A DNA stretch of 64,000 nucleotides, taken from the NCBI GenBank assembly GCA_021404565.1, contig JAAWWF010000009.1, forward strand, positions 62,001-126,000. The letters are read 5' to 3'. The translations under genes were made by a program, and so were the position numbers. The notes under the pieces were generated by a model that was given only the letters and a program-made list of their open reading frames with translations, had not been told where the DNA came from and made no database searches. Numbering within the stretch: the first letter of the stretch is position 1; every line of letters starts with the position of its first letter. The stretch comes from Roseivirga sp. GTDB lineage: Bacteria > Bacteroidota > Bacteroidia > Cytophagales > Cyclobacteriaceae. Positions 44,986-54,741 of this stretch are shown here, one piece after another.

Positions 44986-47900
44986 GTGCTGCGTGGCTAT
45001 TGTATTTCACTCCTACTACTTCTTTTCCACCTGAGCCTTTTCGCTCAGGAAACCCCTCCTGATTGTAAATGGATCAGCACCTTTGATAAGCCCGTAATAC
45101 TCGATTCTCTGACCGTGATTCCTGAAAGCATTAAGCTGAATGAAGGGATCAGGTTTGAGTTTAATCTGGCTGAGAACGCAATTACCATTGCTTCCACCGG
45201 AGTTGACTCTGTGTTGGTTTGCTATCGCACCTTACCTTTTGATTTACATGCGGCAAGGGCCAACAGAACACTGGAGATTTATGACAGTACAGCCTTGTTT
45301 AAAGATGCGGTGCTATATCAGCAATCCCTGGCCATTCCTAAAAGGGAAGAAGTTTTTCAGACAGACGGTATTCAAAAGACGGGCAGTATTACCCGTGGAA
45401 TCTCATTCGGTAACAGGCAGGATGTATTTGTTAACTCGAGTCTGAATCTGCAAATGGAGGGGCAGCTTACAGAAAATGTCAACCTCCGGGCGGTTATTAC
45501 TGATCGTAATGTGCCCTTTCAGCCAGAAGGGAATACACAACAAATACAGGATTTTGATAATATCTATATCCAGCTCTACAATGACAATTGGTCGCTAAAA
45601 GCCGGTGATGTAGTGCTCAGAAATGGTGCCTCTAACTTTTTGCGTTACTACAAAAATGTACAGGGAGCTCAGCTGAGAACCAGCTATGAAATGGCCAACG
45701 GTTTTAAGGCCGAAACTACACTGGCCGCTTCGGTTGCCAAGGGCCGTTTTAACTCAGATATCATTGAGCCGATTGAAGGTGTATTGGGCCCCTATCGGGT
45801 TAGAGGACCAAACAACGAACGCTTCATTATTATCATCGCGGGTTCAGAAAAAGTATTCCTGGATGGCAGGCAGCTCACACGGGGGTTCAACAACGACTAT
45901 GTGATTGACTATAACCTGGGGGAAATCACCTTTACGAACAGGGTGCTGATAACTCAATTCTCCAGAATCAGGGTAGACTTCGAGTTTTCAGATCAGAACT
46001 ATACCCGTTCTATTCTACAAGCCAGCCACTATCAGTACAACGACAAATTCAACTTTGCACTAAACTTTTACCGGGAGAAGGATAATCGAAATCAACCACT
46101 TTCCTTTGAACTGAGCCAGCAGGAGCAGATCATTTTGAGCAATGCCGGTGATAACCTGAGCCAGGCAGTTACCTCCCGGGTAGATAGCCTGGGTTTTACC
46201 CCCGATCTGGTACTTTATCGGAAGACGGAAGGCATGGATAACCTGGGAAACACCTTTGATATTTTTCAATATTCCACCAATCCCGACAGTGCCCATTTTA
46301 CGGTGCAGTTTTCAGAGCTTGGTCTCAATCAGGGTAATTACATCCTGTTGAACACTACGGCCAATGGTCGCATTTTTGAGTGGGTAGCACCGATCAATGG
46401 AGTACTTCAGGGGAGCTACGAACCCGTAAGTCAACTGAATGCTCCCAATCAGCGGCAGATGTTTACAACAGCCGCAGGCATGAAGCTCAATGAATATGAT
46501 GCCATCAATATCGAGGTGGCTACCTCTGTCAATGACCTGAACCTTTTTTCAGAGCTTGACACAGAAGATGACAAGGGCTTTGCCTACAAAGCCATCTATG
46601 AGAGCAAGAACAGACCTCTAAAGGGATTGGAGAACTATAAGTTCAATGCGCTGCTTTCCTATGAATTCAATAATAAATACTTCTCCTTCATCGATCGGGT
46701 ACGTTACATAGAATTTGACAGAGACTGGAGTTTCAACCCCCAGGACCTGGCGGAACCGTCTGCGGAGAACATCCTGAATGGGGGGTTATCATTGCAGAAG
46801 AATGGCCTGAATGGGATTGATTACCGATTGGTAAGAAGAAAGCGGGGAACGGCTGTGGACGGTTTTCAGCATGTGCTTTCAGGTAATAAAGAACTCGGGC
46901 CTTTTCTGATCAGGACCAGCCTCTTTGTAATGAACAACGACCAGCTCAATGTAAGCTCTGAATGGACCCGCTTCAATACAGATTTTGCCTTACGTACCAA
47001 ATGGTTTATTCCTGGCTATCGCTATAGACTGGATCGCAATGCGGTCAGGAACAATCTTGATAATACGGTATTGCGAACTGCTATGAATTTTAGCGAGCAT
47101 AGCTTTTATATTAAAAACAGTGACACGCTCAGGACTACTTATGGCATCGACTACAGGCTGAGAGAAGACCGTTTACCATTCAATGGAGAGCTCATCGATA
47201 ACAATCGTTCTGAAACCTGGAATGCTTTTTTCAAAACGCAGATTGGCGAAACACAAAACCTTAATATCCTTTTTACCTATCGTAATCTGGAAAATCTGAA
47301 TGTGGAAGGAGAAGGCCGAAACGATGAGACCATTATGGGGCGAATTGACTGGACAGGCCAGTTCTTTGAGCGGGCCATTCAATCAGAGTTATCCTATAAC
47401 CTGTCCAACAGCCGGGAGTTGAGAAGAGAGTTCATCTTTCTACAGGTGCCTACCGGTGAGGGTACCCACACCTGGCGTGACGATAACGGAGATGGTGTGC
47501 AGGACCTGAGCGAATTTTATCTGGCGGTCAACGCTGATGAAAGAAATTATGCCAAGATTTTTGTGCCTACCGATACCTATGAAGAAGCCTTCAATACAAA
47601 TATCAGCTACCGGCTAAGGGTACAGTCTCCTGCAAAATGGAAAGAGGCAAAGGGAGTAAAGAAATTTCTGAGTCAACTGTCCAACAACACCTCCTGGACC
47701 CTGAATTCCAAGATCACCGATGATGATCTGACCACCCGGTTATTACCCTTTAATGTAAGTGATGATGCCCTGCTCTCGTCAAGAGAAAATCTGAGGTCAA
47801 CCATTTTCTATAACAAATCCAGGTCTGCATTCGCTGCTGATTTTGGAATCGCCCAGTCCTTGAACAAACAGCTGCTTACCAATGGTTTCGAAAGCATTAA

Positions 47901-48429
47901 CAATGAAGACCTGAGAGCACATGTAAGATGGAAGATCAATCGTAGAACCAACCTGGACCTGACCTATATAGATCAGCAGCGTGCCAGTAGCTCTGATGTA
48001 TTGTTGCAACGCAATTACCTGGTGTTGGGGGATGTATATAAACCCACAATCAGTTGGCAGCCCATGAATTCTTTGCGATTGACCGGAGGACTATCGCTGA
48101 GAGAAAGAAGGAACGGTTTTACTGAAACCTCTACAGAACGTTCAGAAATCAGGGAGATTCTGATGGATGTACGCTATTCCAAGGCTGCCAAAACCACACT
48201 GAACGGAACCTTCAAACTGATCAACATCGACTTTACCGGAGATGAAAATTCAGCCATAGGCTATGAGCTACTCGAAGCCCTGCAACCCGGTAAAAACTAT
48301 ACCTGGAACCTCAACATTCAGCAGCGTCTTGGCAATGGCTTGCAACTCAGTCTGCGCTATGACGGCCGTAAATCGGGTGACAACAATGCAGTACATGTAG
48401 GCCGTGTACAGGTAAGTGCCTTGTTCTGA
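44986..48429 (+). CDS. Large predicted outer-membrane protein
   Basis: The product has a signal peptide (L-L-L-L-L-F-H-L-S-L-F-A-Q) and then about 1120 residues rich in alternating hydrophobic/aromatic strands and Asn, with R-R-N/R-L-x-L repeats typical of beta barrels. The block G-S-I-T-R-G-I-S-F-G-N-R-Q-D near residue 130 recalls SprA-like surface proteins, but I do not assign it to that family. GTG 44986 is preferred; TTG 44980 would add two residues. It starts at the kinase stop codon, so the two are translationally linked. Confidence 0.65.
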   Translation: MLRGYCISLLLLLFHLSLFAQETPPDCKWISTFDKPVILDSLTVIPESIKLNEGIRFEFNLAENAITIASTGVDSVLVCYRTLPFDLHAARANRTLEIYDSTALFKDAVLYQQSLAIPKREEVFQTDGIQKTGSITRGISFGNRQDVFVNSSLNLQMEGQLTENVNLRAVITDRNVPFQPEGNTQQIQDFDNIYIQLYNDNWSLKAGDVVLRNGASNFLRYYKNVQGAQLRTSYEMANGFKAETTLAASVAKGRFNSDIIEPIEGVLGPYRVRGPNNERFIIIIAGSEKVFLDGRQLTRGFNNDYVIDYNLGEITFTNRVLITQFSRIRVDFEFSDQNYTRSILQASHYQYNDKFNFALNFYREKDNRNQPLSFELSQQEQIILSNAGDNLSQAVTSRVDSLGFTPDLVLYRKTEGMDNLGNTFDIFQYSTNPDSAHFTVQFSELGLNQGNYILLNTTANGRIFEWVAPINGVLQGSYEPVSQLNAPNQRQMFTTAAGMKLNEYDAINIEVATSVNDLNLFSELDTEDDKGFAYKAIYESKNRPLKGLENYKFNALLSYEFNNKYFSFIDRVRYIEFDRDWSFNPQDLAEPSAENILNGGLSLQKNGLNGIDYRLVRRKRGTAVDGFQHVLSGNKELGPFLIRTSLFVMNNDQLNVSSEWTRFNTDFALRTKWFIPGYRYRLDRNAVRNNLDNTVLRTAMNFSEHSFYIKNSDTLRTTYGIDYRLREDRLPFNGELIDNNRSETWNAFFKTQIGETQNLNILFTYRNLENLNVEGEGRNDETIMGRIDWTGQFFERAIQSELSYNLSNSRELRREFIFLQVPTGEGTHTWRDDNGDGVQDLSEFYLAVNADERNYAKIFVPTDTYEEAFNTNISYRLRVQSPAKWKEAKGVKKFLSQLSNNTSWTLNSKITDDDLTTRLLPFNVSDDALLSSRENLRSTIFYNKSRSAFAADFGIAQSLNKQLLTNGFESINNEDLRAHVRWKINRRTNLDLTYIDQQRASSSDVLLQRNYLVLGDVYKPTISWQPMNSLRLTGGLSLRERRNGFTETSTERSEIREILMDVRYSKAAKTTLNGTFKLINIDFTGDENSAIGYELLEALQPGKNYTWNLNIQQRLGNGLQLSLRYDGRKSGDNNAVHVGRVQVSALF

Positions 48430-48522
48430 CACTGGTCAACTGTTAACAGCCTTAACATTTCATTAACCCATATTCTTGACCGATATCCCTAATATTGGGC
48501 CTAAGGTCAAACCATAATTGTC

Positions 48523-49434
48523 ATGAAAGTCAGATCAATATTATTCGTTTTAGCACTAGCACTTTTTGTAACACCTGCCTTTGCCCAGAAAGGCTTTAAG
48601 AAAATCATTGTCGATCAGGATTGGATGCAAAAGCATATCGATGACGAAAATGTAGTGATCCTTCATGTGGGTGATACGACCAAATATGCTGAAGGGCATA
48701 TCAAAAATTCCCGTTACATCAACGCGCCTCACTTTACCAGGGTGGTTGGAGATCTTTATTGGGAACTTCCGGAGGCTGAGGTATTGAACAAAAACCTGCG
48801 GGACAGGGGAGTGGACAAGAAATCTAAGATAGTACTGGTACACGGTGGCAATGGCCATGCGGCTACCTTTCGCCTCTATTTCACACTGGATTATTTCGGC
48901 TTAAGCAAAAACGTAGTGATTCTGGATGGTGGACTTAAGGGCTGGAAGGCCAATAATCTTGCCGTAACCACCGAGGTACCTGAAGTGAAAGCAAAAGCTG
49001 AAAACCAATTGATTTTCAGGTCGAACACTTCAATCAAAGTAGATAAAGACTATGTCAATGCCAATTCACTCAAGGATGAGATCAATGTGATTGATGCCCG
49101 CAGAGCTGCCTACTATGAAGGAAACGGAGGTTCTCATGACAGCTATACCAGATCGGGCCATATACCCGGTGCGGAGAATATCTGCTGGCTCGATATTGTG
49201 GACGAAAACCTCTTTATGAAGGACTTCGATACGCTAAAGGCCTATTATGAAGAGGCTGGTGCAGAGAAGAAGGAAGAGGTGGTTGCTTACTGTCACGTAG
49301 GTCTCAGAGCGTCTGTGATTTATACAGTGGCTAAAGGTCTGGGCTATAAAGTTCGGCTTTATGATGGCTCCTACAATGAGTGGGACACGCTCAGCGAAGA
49401 ATACCCTACAAAGAAGGGTAAGGAGTCGAAGTAG
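48523..49434 (+). CDS. Exported tandem-rhodanese sulfurtransferase
   Basis: A signal peptide (1-22, ending A-F-A-Q) precedes two rhodanese domains. The first (about 28-155) lacks the active Cys: its loop reads V-H-G-G-N-G-H-A-A-T. The second (about 165-295) has V-V-A-Y-C-H-V-G-L-R-A-S with the catalytic Cys. This inactive/active arrangement is the classic thiosulfate or mercaptopyruvate sulfurtransferase form. It acts in the periplasm; the sulfur donor is unknown. Confidence 0.88.
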   Translation: MKVRSILFVLALALFVTPAFAQKGFKKIIVDQDWMQKHIDDENVVILHVGDTTKYAEGHIKNSRYINAPHFTRVVGDLYWELPEAEVLNKNLRDRGVDKKSKIVLVHGGNGHAATFRLYFTLDYFGLSKNVVILDGGLKGWKANNLAVTTEVPEVKAKAENQLIFRSNTSIKVDKDYVNANSLKDEINVIDARRAAYYEGNGGSHDSYTRSGHIPGAENICWLDIVDENLFMKDFDTLKAYYEEAGAEKKEEVVAYCHVGLRASVIYTVAKGLGYKVRLYDGSYNEWDTLSEEYPTKKGKESK

Positions 49435-49516
49435 CACGAACTATTGCTTTTGCTGCTTTCACAAAGGAGGCGGCAAAGGCGAATAATAGAAAAGGGGAAT
49501 TGTAGGCTTTGGAGAA

Positions 49517-50272
49517 TCAGAAGCTTACCTCTCTGAACTTGCGCATCATATTATTAGCAAAAACAAAATCGTCCAGCTCTTTCACACCCGAGTGGATGAT
49601 ATCCTTGTTGTCACCTTCCCACAGCTTGCGACTGTTACAGATAAAAATAATGTATTCACCAATCTCCATTACCGAATTCATGTCATGCGTCACAATCACA
49701 GTGGTAATCTGATACTCATCGGTAATCTCCTGCAGCAGTCGGTCTATCTGAATAGAAGTTTGCGGATCAAGCCCTGAGTTGGGTTCATCACAAAACAGGT
49801 ATTTAGAGTTGTTCACAATGGCCCTGGCAATACCTACACGCTTTTGCATACCTCCGCTTATTTCTGAAGGCATCCGTTTATTGGTGTTTTCCAGGCTTAC
49901 CCTTTTCAGGCAAAAGTTTACCCGGTCCATTTTTTCGTCCTCTGGCATTTTGGTCAGCACATCCAGGGGAAATTTTACATTTTGCTCTACATTCTTAGAG
50001 TCAAAAAGAGCCCCACCCTGAAAGAGCATGCCAATCTCCCTTCTGATTTCTGTTTTTGTGTCACGATCCGCATCTACAAAGCTCCTGCCGTTGTACAGGA
50101 TCTGACCAGAATCAGGCTTGAGCAAGCCCACCGTATTTTTAAGCAAAACGCTTTTTCCTGATCCACTGGCTCCTATGATGAGGTTGGTCTTTCCTTGCAT
50201 AAAGGTGCCGTTGATGTCCTGAAGCACCTTTTTATCGTCAAACGATTTGTACAAGTTCTTAATCTCTATCAT
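49517..50272 (-). CDS. mlaF: MlaF-like ABC transporter ATPase
   Basis: This ATPase powers lipid transport across the envelope together with MlaE. Walker A is G-A-S-G-S-G-K-S, the signature is S-G-G-M-Q-K-R-V-G, and Walker B is Y-L-F-C-D-E-P. The start is the ATG at 50272 (M-I-E-I-K-N-L), which overlaps the mlaE stop (TGATG); a longer frame to 50326 runs into mlaE and is rejected. Length 251. Confidence 0.9.
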   Translation of the reverse strand: MIEIKNLYKSFDDKKVLQDINGTFMQGKTNLIIGASGSGKSVLLKNTVGLLKPDSGQILYNGRSFVDADRDTKTEIRREIGMLFQGGALFDSKNVEQNVKFPLDVLTKMPEDEKMDRVNFCLKRVSLENTNKRMPSEISGGMQKRVGIARAIVNNSKYLFCDEPNSGLDPQTSIQIDRLLQEITDEYQITTVIVTHDMNSVMEIGEYIIFICNSRKLWEGDNKDIIHSGVKELDDFVFANNMMRKFREVSF

Positions 50273-51003
50273 CAGACGAGTAGTAGTTGAGCTAAAACAA
50301 AATCGGCCAGCAAAATGGAAATACAACTTACCGTAACTGCCCGGGTACTCGCCTGGCCTACTTCAAGTGCTCCACCTTTGGTATAGAAGCCCATATATGC
50401 TGAAATAGAGGCGACCAGGAAGGCGAAAACAATAGATTTGATCAGGGCAAATTGTACAGAGAAAGGATTGAACTCCTGTTTGAGCCCGACAAAGAAATCG
50501 GCCGTGGCTAAAACACCGCCATACTCTGCTGCCAGGTAGCCACCACTGATAGCCAGTGAGCCAGCCAGTATCACTAACAAGGGATACATGAACAGCGTGG
50601 CAATAATTTTGGGTAATACCAGGTAAGAGACAGGATTGATTCCCATCACTTCCAGCGCATCTATTTGCTCTGTAATGCGCATGGTACCCAGGTTGCCCGC
50701 AATGCTGGAACCAACCTTACCGGCAAAAATGATTGCGGTAATAGTAGGTGCCAATTCCAGAATGGTCAAATCACGTACTACCAGACCGATTACACTGTCG
50801 GGTATCAGGGGATTTACCAGGTTGTAGGCTGTTTGCAGGGTAGATACAGCTCCCATAAACACAGCCACCAGCCCTACCAAAACAATGGAGTTGATGCCAA
50901 TGTAGATGCATTCGTCCAGAACAAGATTCACGTAGGTTCTGAAAGATTCCCTGTTTTTAAACAGAGCTCCAAGAAATAATACGTACTGACCAACTCTAAA
51001 CAT
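50272..51003 (-). CDS. mlaE: MlaE-like ABC transporter permease
   Basis: The 243-residue membrane permease has the MlaE features V-F-M-G-A-V-S-T-L-Q-T-A-Y, the conserved R-D-L-T-I-L-E-L-A-P-T-I-T-A and A-G-K-V-G-S-S-I-A-G-N-L-G-T-M-R-I-T-E-Q-I-D-A-L-E-V-M-G. It forms a two-gene unit with mlaF. No mlaD (substrate-binding MCE protein) is in the window. Confidence 0.93.
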   Translation of the reverse strand: MFRVGQYVLFLGALFKNRESFRTYVNLVLDECIYIGINSIVLVGLVAVFMGAVSTLQTAYNLVNPLIPDSVIGLVVRDLTILELAPTITAIIFAGKVGSSIAGNLGTMRITEQIDALEVMGINPVSYLVLPKIIATLFMYPLLVILAGSLAISGGYLAAEYGGVLATADFFVGLKQEFNPFSVQFALIKSIVFAFLVASISAYMGFYTKGGALEVGQASTRAVTVSCISILLADFVLAQLLLV

Positions 51004-51111
51004 ATGCGATGTGCCCTTCTGAAAAGTGCGTTTGCTGAGGCAAGGCGTTAAAATAACAAAACTTGTTCGAAATCATTCCCCGGCTGGCAATCCAAAGTTC
51101 AATTATTTCCA

Positions 51112-51286
51112 TTACCCCTGATTATGTGTTGGAACTTCGCGATGAGTAGATAAATTACAACGAATCAGGGAGTTTTATTGATTTATGCATAGCAGCGCTA
51201 TGGTTAAATTAAAAACCTCCCTTGTTTTACTGATTCAACGTAAGTTAGCTACGGAATAGATTTTCTAATGCATATTCCGGGGTTAA
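51112..51286. repeat. Inverted-repeat (MITE/REP-like) element, copy B
   Basis: The terminal arms are ACCCCTGATTATGTGTTGGAA (51114 onward) and TTCTAATGCATATTCCGGGG (51263 onward). Inner arms are GAATCAG (51162-51168) and CTGATTC (51230-51236), and the central hairpin is CATAGC-agc-GCTATG (51188-51202). The plan and length are the same as copy A at 226-400. It fills the intergenic region between mlaE and the SDR gene. Confidence 0.7.
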
Positions 51287-51330
51287 TTTCAAATCGAATG
51301 AATAACGGCAAAAACATCAATTAGTATAAT

Positions 51331-52038
51331 ATGCGAAAACTGGCAGTAATAACCGGAGGAACCAAGGGCATCGGTCGCGCCACTGTAGAGAAATTCATTA
51401 AGGAAGGCTTCGATGTAGTGACCTGCGCCAGAAATCGACAGGATTTGGATACACTGGTTCTTGAATTGAAAAAAACTCATCCTGAGGCAGAGGTTCGGGC
51501 AGAGCAGGCCGACCTTTCAAAGAAAGAGGAAGTAAAAAACTTTGCCGAGGTTGTGAAATCCCTTAACAGACCGATAGATATGTTATTGAACAATACAGGC
51601 GTTTTCATTCCCGGAGCCGTACACGATGAAGAAGAGGGGAACCTGGAGCTTATGATCGAGACCAACCTTTACAGCGCCTATTATTTAACACGGGCCCTTG
51701 TACCTGGCATGGTAGAGCGCAAGTCAGGTCACGTATTTACCACAGGCTCTATAGCAGGTATTCAAGCTTATGCCGGAGGTGGAAGCTACTCTATTTCCAA
51801 ATTCGCTTTACTGGGGTTTACAAAAGCCCTGAGAGAAGATATGAAGCCTCATGGTGTGCGTGTAACCTCCATTTTGGCAGGGGCCACTTATACTGCCAGT
51901 TGGGAAGGTGTGGACCTGCCGCGAGATCGTTTTATGAAAGCCAGTGATATTGCTGACGCCATTTATGGAGCGCATGCCTTATCGCCTCATACAGTAGTGG
52001 AGGAGATCATTCTCCGACCACAATTGGGAGATATTTAG
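51331..52038 (+). CDS. Short-chain dehydrogenase/reductase
   Basis: A classical SDR of 235 residues. The cofactor loop is T-G-G-T-K-G-I-G, followed by N-N-T-G-V, the catalytic S near T-G-S-I-A-G, and Y-S-I-S-K. An Arg in T-C-A-R-N-R after strand 2 suggests NADPH. The C-terminal about 30 residues are short. The substrate cannot be deduced. The gene stands alone next to the repeat element. Confidence 0.87.
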   Translation: MRKLAVITGGTKGIGRATVEKFIKEGFDVVTCARNRQDLDTLVLELKKTHPEAEVRAEQADLSKKEEVKNFAEVVKSLNRPIDMLLNNTGVFIPGAVHDEEEGNLELMIETNLYSAYYLTRALVPGMVERKSGHVFTTGSIAGIQAYAGGGSYSISKFALLGFTKALREDMKPHGVRVTSILAGATYTASWEGVDLPRDRFMKASDIADAIYGAHALSPHTVVEEIILRPQLGDI

Positions 52039-52069
52039 ACCTCTTAGGTCGATGTCAAGGGAGCTTAGA

Positions 52070-52456
52070 CTATGATGTTGGGGTCGAGGCTACTGCTGGT
52101 GTGGTCAACTCCACTTTATAGCCATCCGAATCTTCCATATATATAGAGTGAAAAAAATGATGGTCTTCGAATGAAAATCCAATACCCTTTTGCTCAAAAG
52201 TGTGTTGAAAGGCCCTGAAGCTTTCCCTGTCTACATTAAAGGCGATATGCATTCGGGTCCTGACATAGTCGAGATCGTCTTTTTTTAGTGCAGGGAACAA
52301 GGCGATACCTGTTTCTCCGGCCTGCATCATGATTGGGTAGCCCCCACGGTCCTGATCGTCAAAACGGGTTAGTCCCAGAACTGTTTCATACCATTGAGCC
52401 GATACTTCAGGGTCTGCTACCCGAATGGCTACATGATCCAGAAAATTCACTTTCAT
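52070..52456 (-). CDS. VOC (glyoxalase-like) family protein
   Basis: A 128-residue single-VOC protein: F-L-D-H-V-A-I-R-V-A-D-P start, W-Y-E-T-V-L-G-L, then M-H-I-A-F-N-V and a final V-E-L-T-T-P. Metal-ligand positions H (about 6), H (about 68) and E (about 118) look conserved. ATG 52456 is chosen over 52474. Substrate unknown. Confidence 0.85.
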   Translation of the reverse strand: MKVNFLDHVAIRVADPEVSAQWYETVLGLTRFDDQDRGGYPIMMQAGETGIALFPALKKDDLDYVRTRMHIAFNVDRESFRAFQHTFEQKGIGFSFEDHHFFHSIYMEDSDGYKVELTTPAVASTPTS

Positions 52457-52505
52457 ACCTTTATGTTTTAGCACTCTTAAAATAACATTTTTCTTGATTT
52501 CCGGT

Positions 52506-52513
52506 TACCTTTG
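52506..52513 (+). promoter_or_regulatory. -7 box for ispG
   Basis: TACCTTTG matches the consensus perfectly and lies 20 bases before the ispG ATG. The -33 element is weak. Confidence 0.6.
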
Positions 52514-52532
52514 AACCACTAGAAGTATAGCT

Positions 52533-54521
52533 ATGGACCAGGCAGTCGACAGGGTGAAAAAATACTGTAATGACCTTTTTTCTTACAACAGAAGAGAAAC
52601 CATTCCGGTAAGGGTGGGAGATGTGGTCATTGGGGGAGACAACCCCATCGTGGTACAGTCTATGACGACTGTTGACACCATGGATACCATGGGCTCGGTA
52701 GAACAGAGCCTGCGAATGGTTGAATCGGGCTGTGAATTGGTGCGGATTACTGCACCCAGCATTAAGGAAGCTGAGAACCTTCGTAACATCAAAGATGAGC
52801 TGAGGAAACGTGGTTGTGAGGTGCCATTGGTTGCCGATATCCATTTTACTCCCAATGCTGCAGAACTGGCAGCACGTATAGTAGAGAAGGTTAGGGTAAA
52901 TCCCGGAAACTATGCCGATAAAAAGCGCTTCGAAAACATTGAATATACAGACGAGACCTACAATGCGGAGCTGGATCGTATCAGACAGAGATTTACCCCT
53001 CTGGTAGAAATCTGCAAAGAACATGGGACGGCCATGCGCATTGGTACCAATCACGGCTCACTATCAGACAGGATTATGAGCCGTTATGGTGATACTCCTC
53101 TCGGAATGGTGGAGTCGGCCCTGGAGTTTCTGAGAATTTGCGAAGACCTGGGTTACTATCAGATTGTGCTGTCAATGAAAGCCAGCAATACGCAGATCAT
53201 GGTACAGGCTTACAGGCTTTTGGTGCAAAAGCTGGAAGAGGAGGGACTAAAACCTTATCCTTTACACCTGGGAGTGACCGAAGCCGGAGAAGCAGAAGAC
53301 GGACGCATAAAATCTGCAGTGGGCATTGGAGCACTACTGGAAGATGGTTTGGGGGATACCGTGCGCGTGTCACTTACGGAAGAACCTGAGTTTGAAGCCC
53401 CGGTAGCAGAGAAACTAATCAGAAGATATAAAAGGAGGTCGGGACATGAGCCTGTACCTCAGCTTGATGAATCACCCATCGATCCGTTTCAGTATCACAA
53501 ACGGAAAAGCGCAGAGGTACTCACGGTAGGAGGCAGTAATGTACCCAGGGTGATAGCAGACCTGCGCCTTTTGAGCCAGCCGGAATATAAGGACCTGAAA
53601 GCCATCGGACATTTCTACCTGCCGGAACCGGACAAATGGCGTATGAATGATCAGGGCTGTGATTTTGTATATACCGGAACCAATACGGCTGCTTTTATGC
53701 TTCCCAATGGACTCCGCGAGTTGGTAGACTATGAGGTTTGGAAGACACTTGATTCAAAGCTCAATCGCCATCCTGTATACACCCTGGATGAATTGGCTGT
53801 GGCTGAACAATGCGATGATCAGCTCAATTTTCTTAAGCTCAATGCCACCGACCTTGGGGATGAGGCCCTGATGGTATTGGAAGCCTCGAATGTGGTGGTT
53901 TTGCTGGAAACAGACAACGCTCATGCCATGTCTGCTTTGAGAAGGTTCTTTTTCGAGCTGGAAAGGCGCAAGCTGACCGCCCCGGTGATCGTGATGCGAA
54001 ACTATGAGGTTAAGGATCAGGAAGAATTTCTGATACATGCCAGCACCGATGTGGGAGGTTTACTGATCGATGGTTTTGGCGATGGTGTCATGCTTGCGGC
54101 TTCTGAGCTGACCGATAAGCCAGAATATCTGGCAGATCTGAAAGTAAAGAACGAAACCGCCTTTGGTATTTTGCAGGCAGCACGAACCCGCATGACCAAG
54201 ACTGAGTATATATCCTGTCCTTCCTGTGGACGAACCCTGTTTGACCTGCAGGAAACTACCGCGATGATTCGAAAGCGTACGGATCACCTCAAAGGAGTGA
54301 AGATCGGAATCATGGGCTGTATCGTTAACGGGCCGGGAGAAATGGCTGATGCCGACTTTGGCTATGTGGGCTCTGGTAAGGGTAAAATCACCCTGTACAA
54401 AGGTCAGGATGTGGTAAAGAGGGGAGTTCCCTCAGAAAATGCAGTAGATGAGCTTATTGAAATCATCCGGGACAGTGGCCAGTGGCTGGAACCTGAATTT
54501 GCAACAGAAGAAATGAATTGA
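52533..54521 (+). CDS. ispG: 4-hydroxy-3-methylbut-2-enyl diphosphate synthase IspG (long form)
   Basis: IspG is the [4Fe-4S] enzyme of the MEP isoprenoid pathway that turns MEcPP into HMBPP. The N-terminal TIM barrel has V-G-G-D-N-P-I-V-V-Q-S-M-T-T. The C-terminal Fe-S part has C-P-S-C-G-R-T and G-C-I-V-N-G-P-G-E-M-A-D-A-D-F-G-Y-V-G. At 662 residues it is the three-domain form, with an extra domain (about 270-500) between barrel and Fe-S part, known from Bacteroidetes, Chlorobi, Chlamydiae and plants. Confidence 0.96.
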   Translation: MDQAVDRVKKYCNDLFSYNRRETIPVRVGDVVIGGDNPIVVQSMTTVDTMDTMGSVEQSLRMVESGCELVRITAPSIKEAENLRNIKDELRKRGCEVPLVADIHFTPNAAELAARIVEKVRVNPGNYADKKRFENIEYTDETYNAELDRIRQRFTPLVEICKEHGTAMRIGTNHGSLSDRIMSRYGDTPLGMVESALEFLRICEDLGYYQIVLSMKASNTQIMVQAYRLLVQKLEEEGLKPYPLHLGVTEAGEAEDGRIKSAVGIGALLEDGLGDTVRVSLTEEPEFEAPVAEKLIRRYKRRSGHEPVPQLDESPIDPFQYHKRKSAEVLTVGGSNVPRVIADLRLLSQPEYKDLKAIGHFYLPEPDKWRMNDQGCDFVYTGTNTAAFMLPNGLRELVDYEVWKTLDSKLNRHPVYTLDELAVAEQCDDQLNFLKLNATDLGDEALMVLEASNVVVLLETDNAHAMSALRRFFFELERRKLTAPVIVMRNYEVKDQEEFLIHASTDVGGLLIDGFGDGVMLAASELTDKPEYLADLKVKNETAFGILQAARTRMTKTEYISCPSCGRTLFDLQETTAMIRKRTDHLKGVKIGIMGCIVNGPGEMADADFGYVGSGKGKITLYKGQDVVKRGVPSENAVDELIEIIRDSGQWLEPEFATEEMN

Positions 54522-54522
54522 T

Positions 54523-54732
54523 ATGGGAGAGCAAGAGAATAAGCAGGAAGAGAAAATGAAGTTGAGGGATTACTTTGGTTTTGGCGAAGTACTTGGCTAT
54601 TTCTTCAGAAAAAAAGATCCGAATCGTCCTAAAAACTTCAACCTGAAGGTGATGCATGGTATCAATAAAATTTCCATCATCATGTTTCTCATCGCACTCG
54701 TTGTGATAATTGTGAGAGCTCTTTCACGCTAA
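54523..54732 (+). CDS. Small membrane protein, 69 aa
   Basis: An acidic start (E-Q-E-N-K-Q-E-E) leads to L-R-D-Y-F-G-F-G-E-V-L-G-Y-F-F-R-K-K-D-P, then one C-terminal membrane segment (about 50-66). The gene starts just after the ispG stop and is probably translated with it. I recall similar short Bacteroidetes proteins but do not assign a function. Confidence 0.7.
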   Translation: MGEQENKQEEKMKLRDYFGFGEVLGYFFRKKDPNRPKNFNLKVMHGINKISIIMFLIALVVIIVRALSR

Positions 54733-54741
54733 GCAAAATGC

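Noticed and set aside
50273-50326. Longer mlaF start at 50326
   Set aside because: The extension is out of frame within mlaE; the ATG at 50272 is followed at once by the ABC motif.
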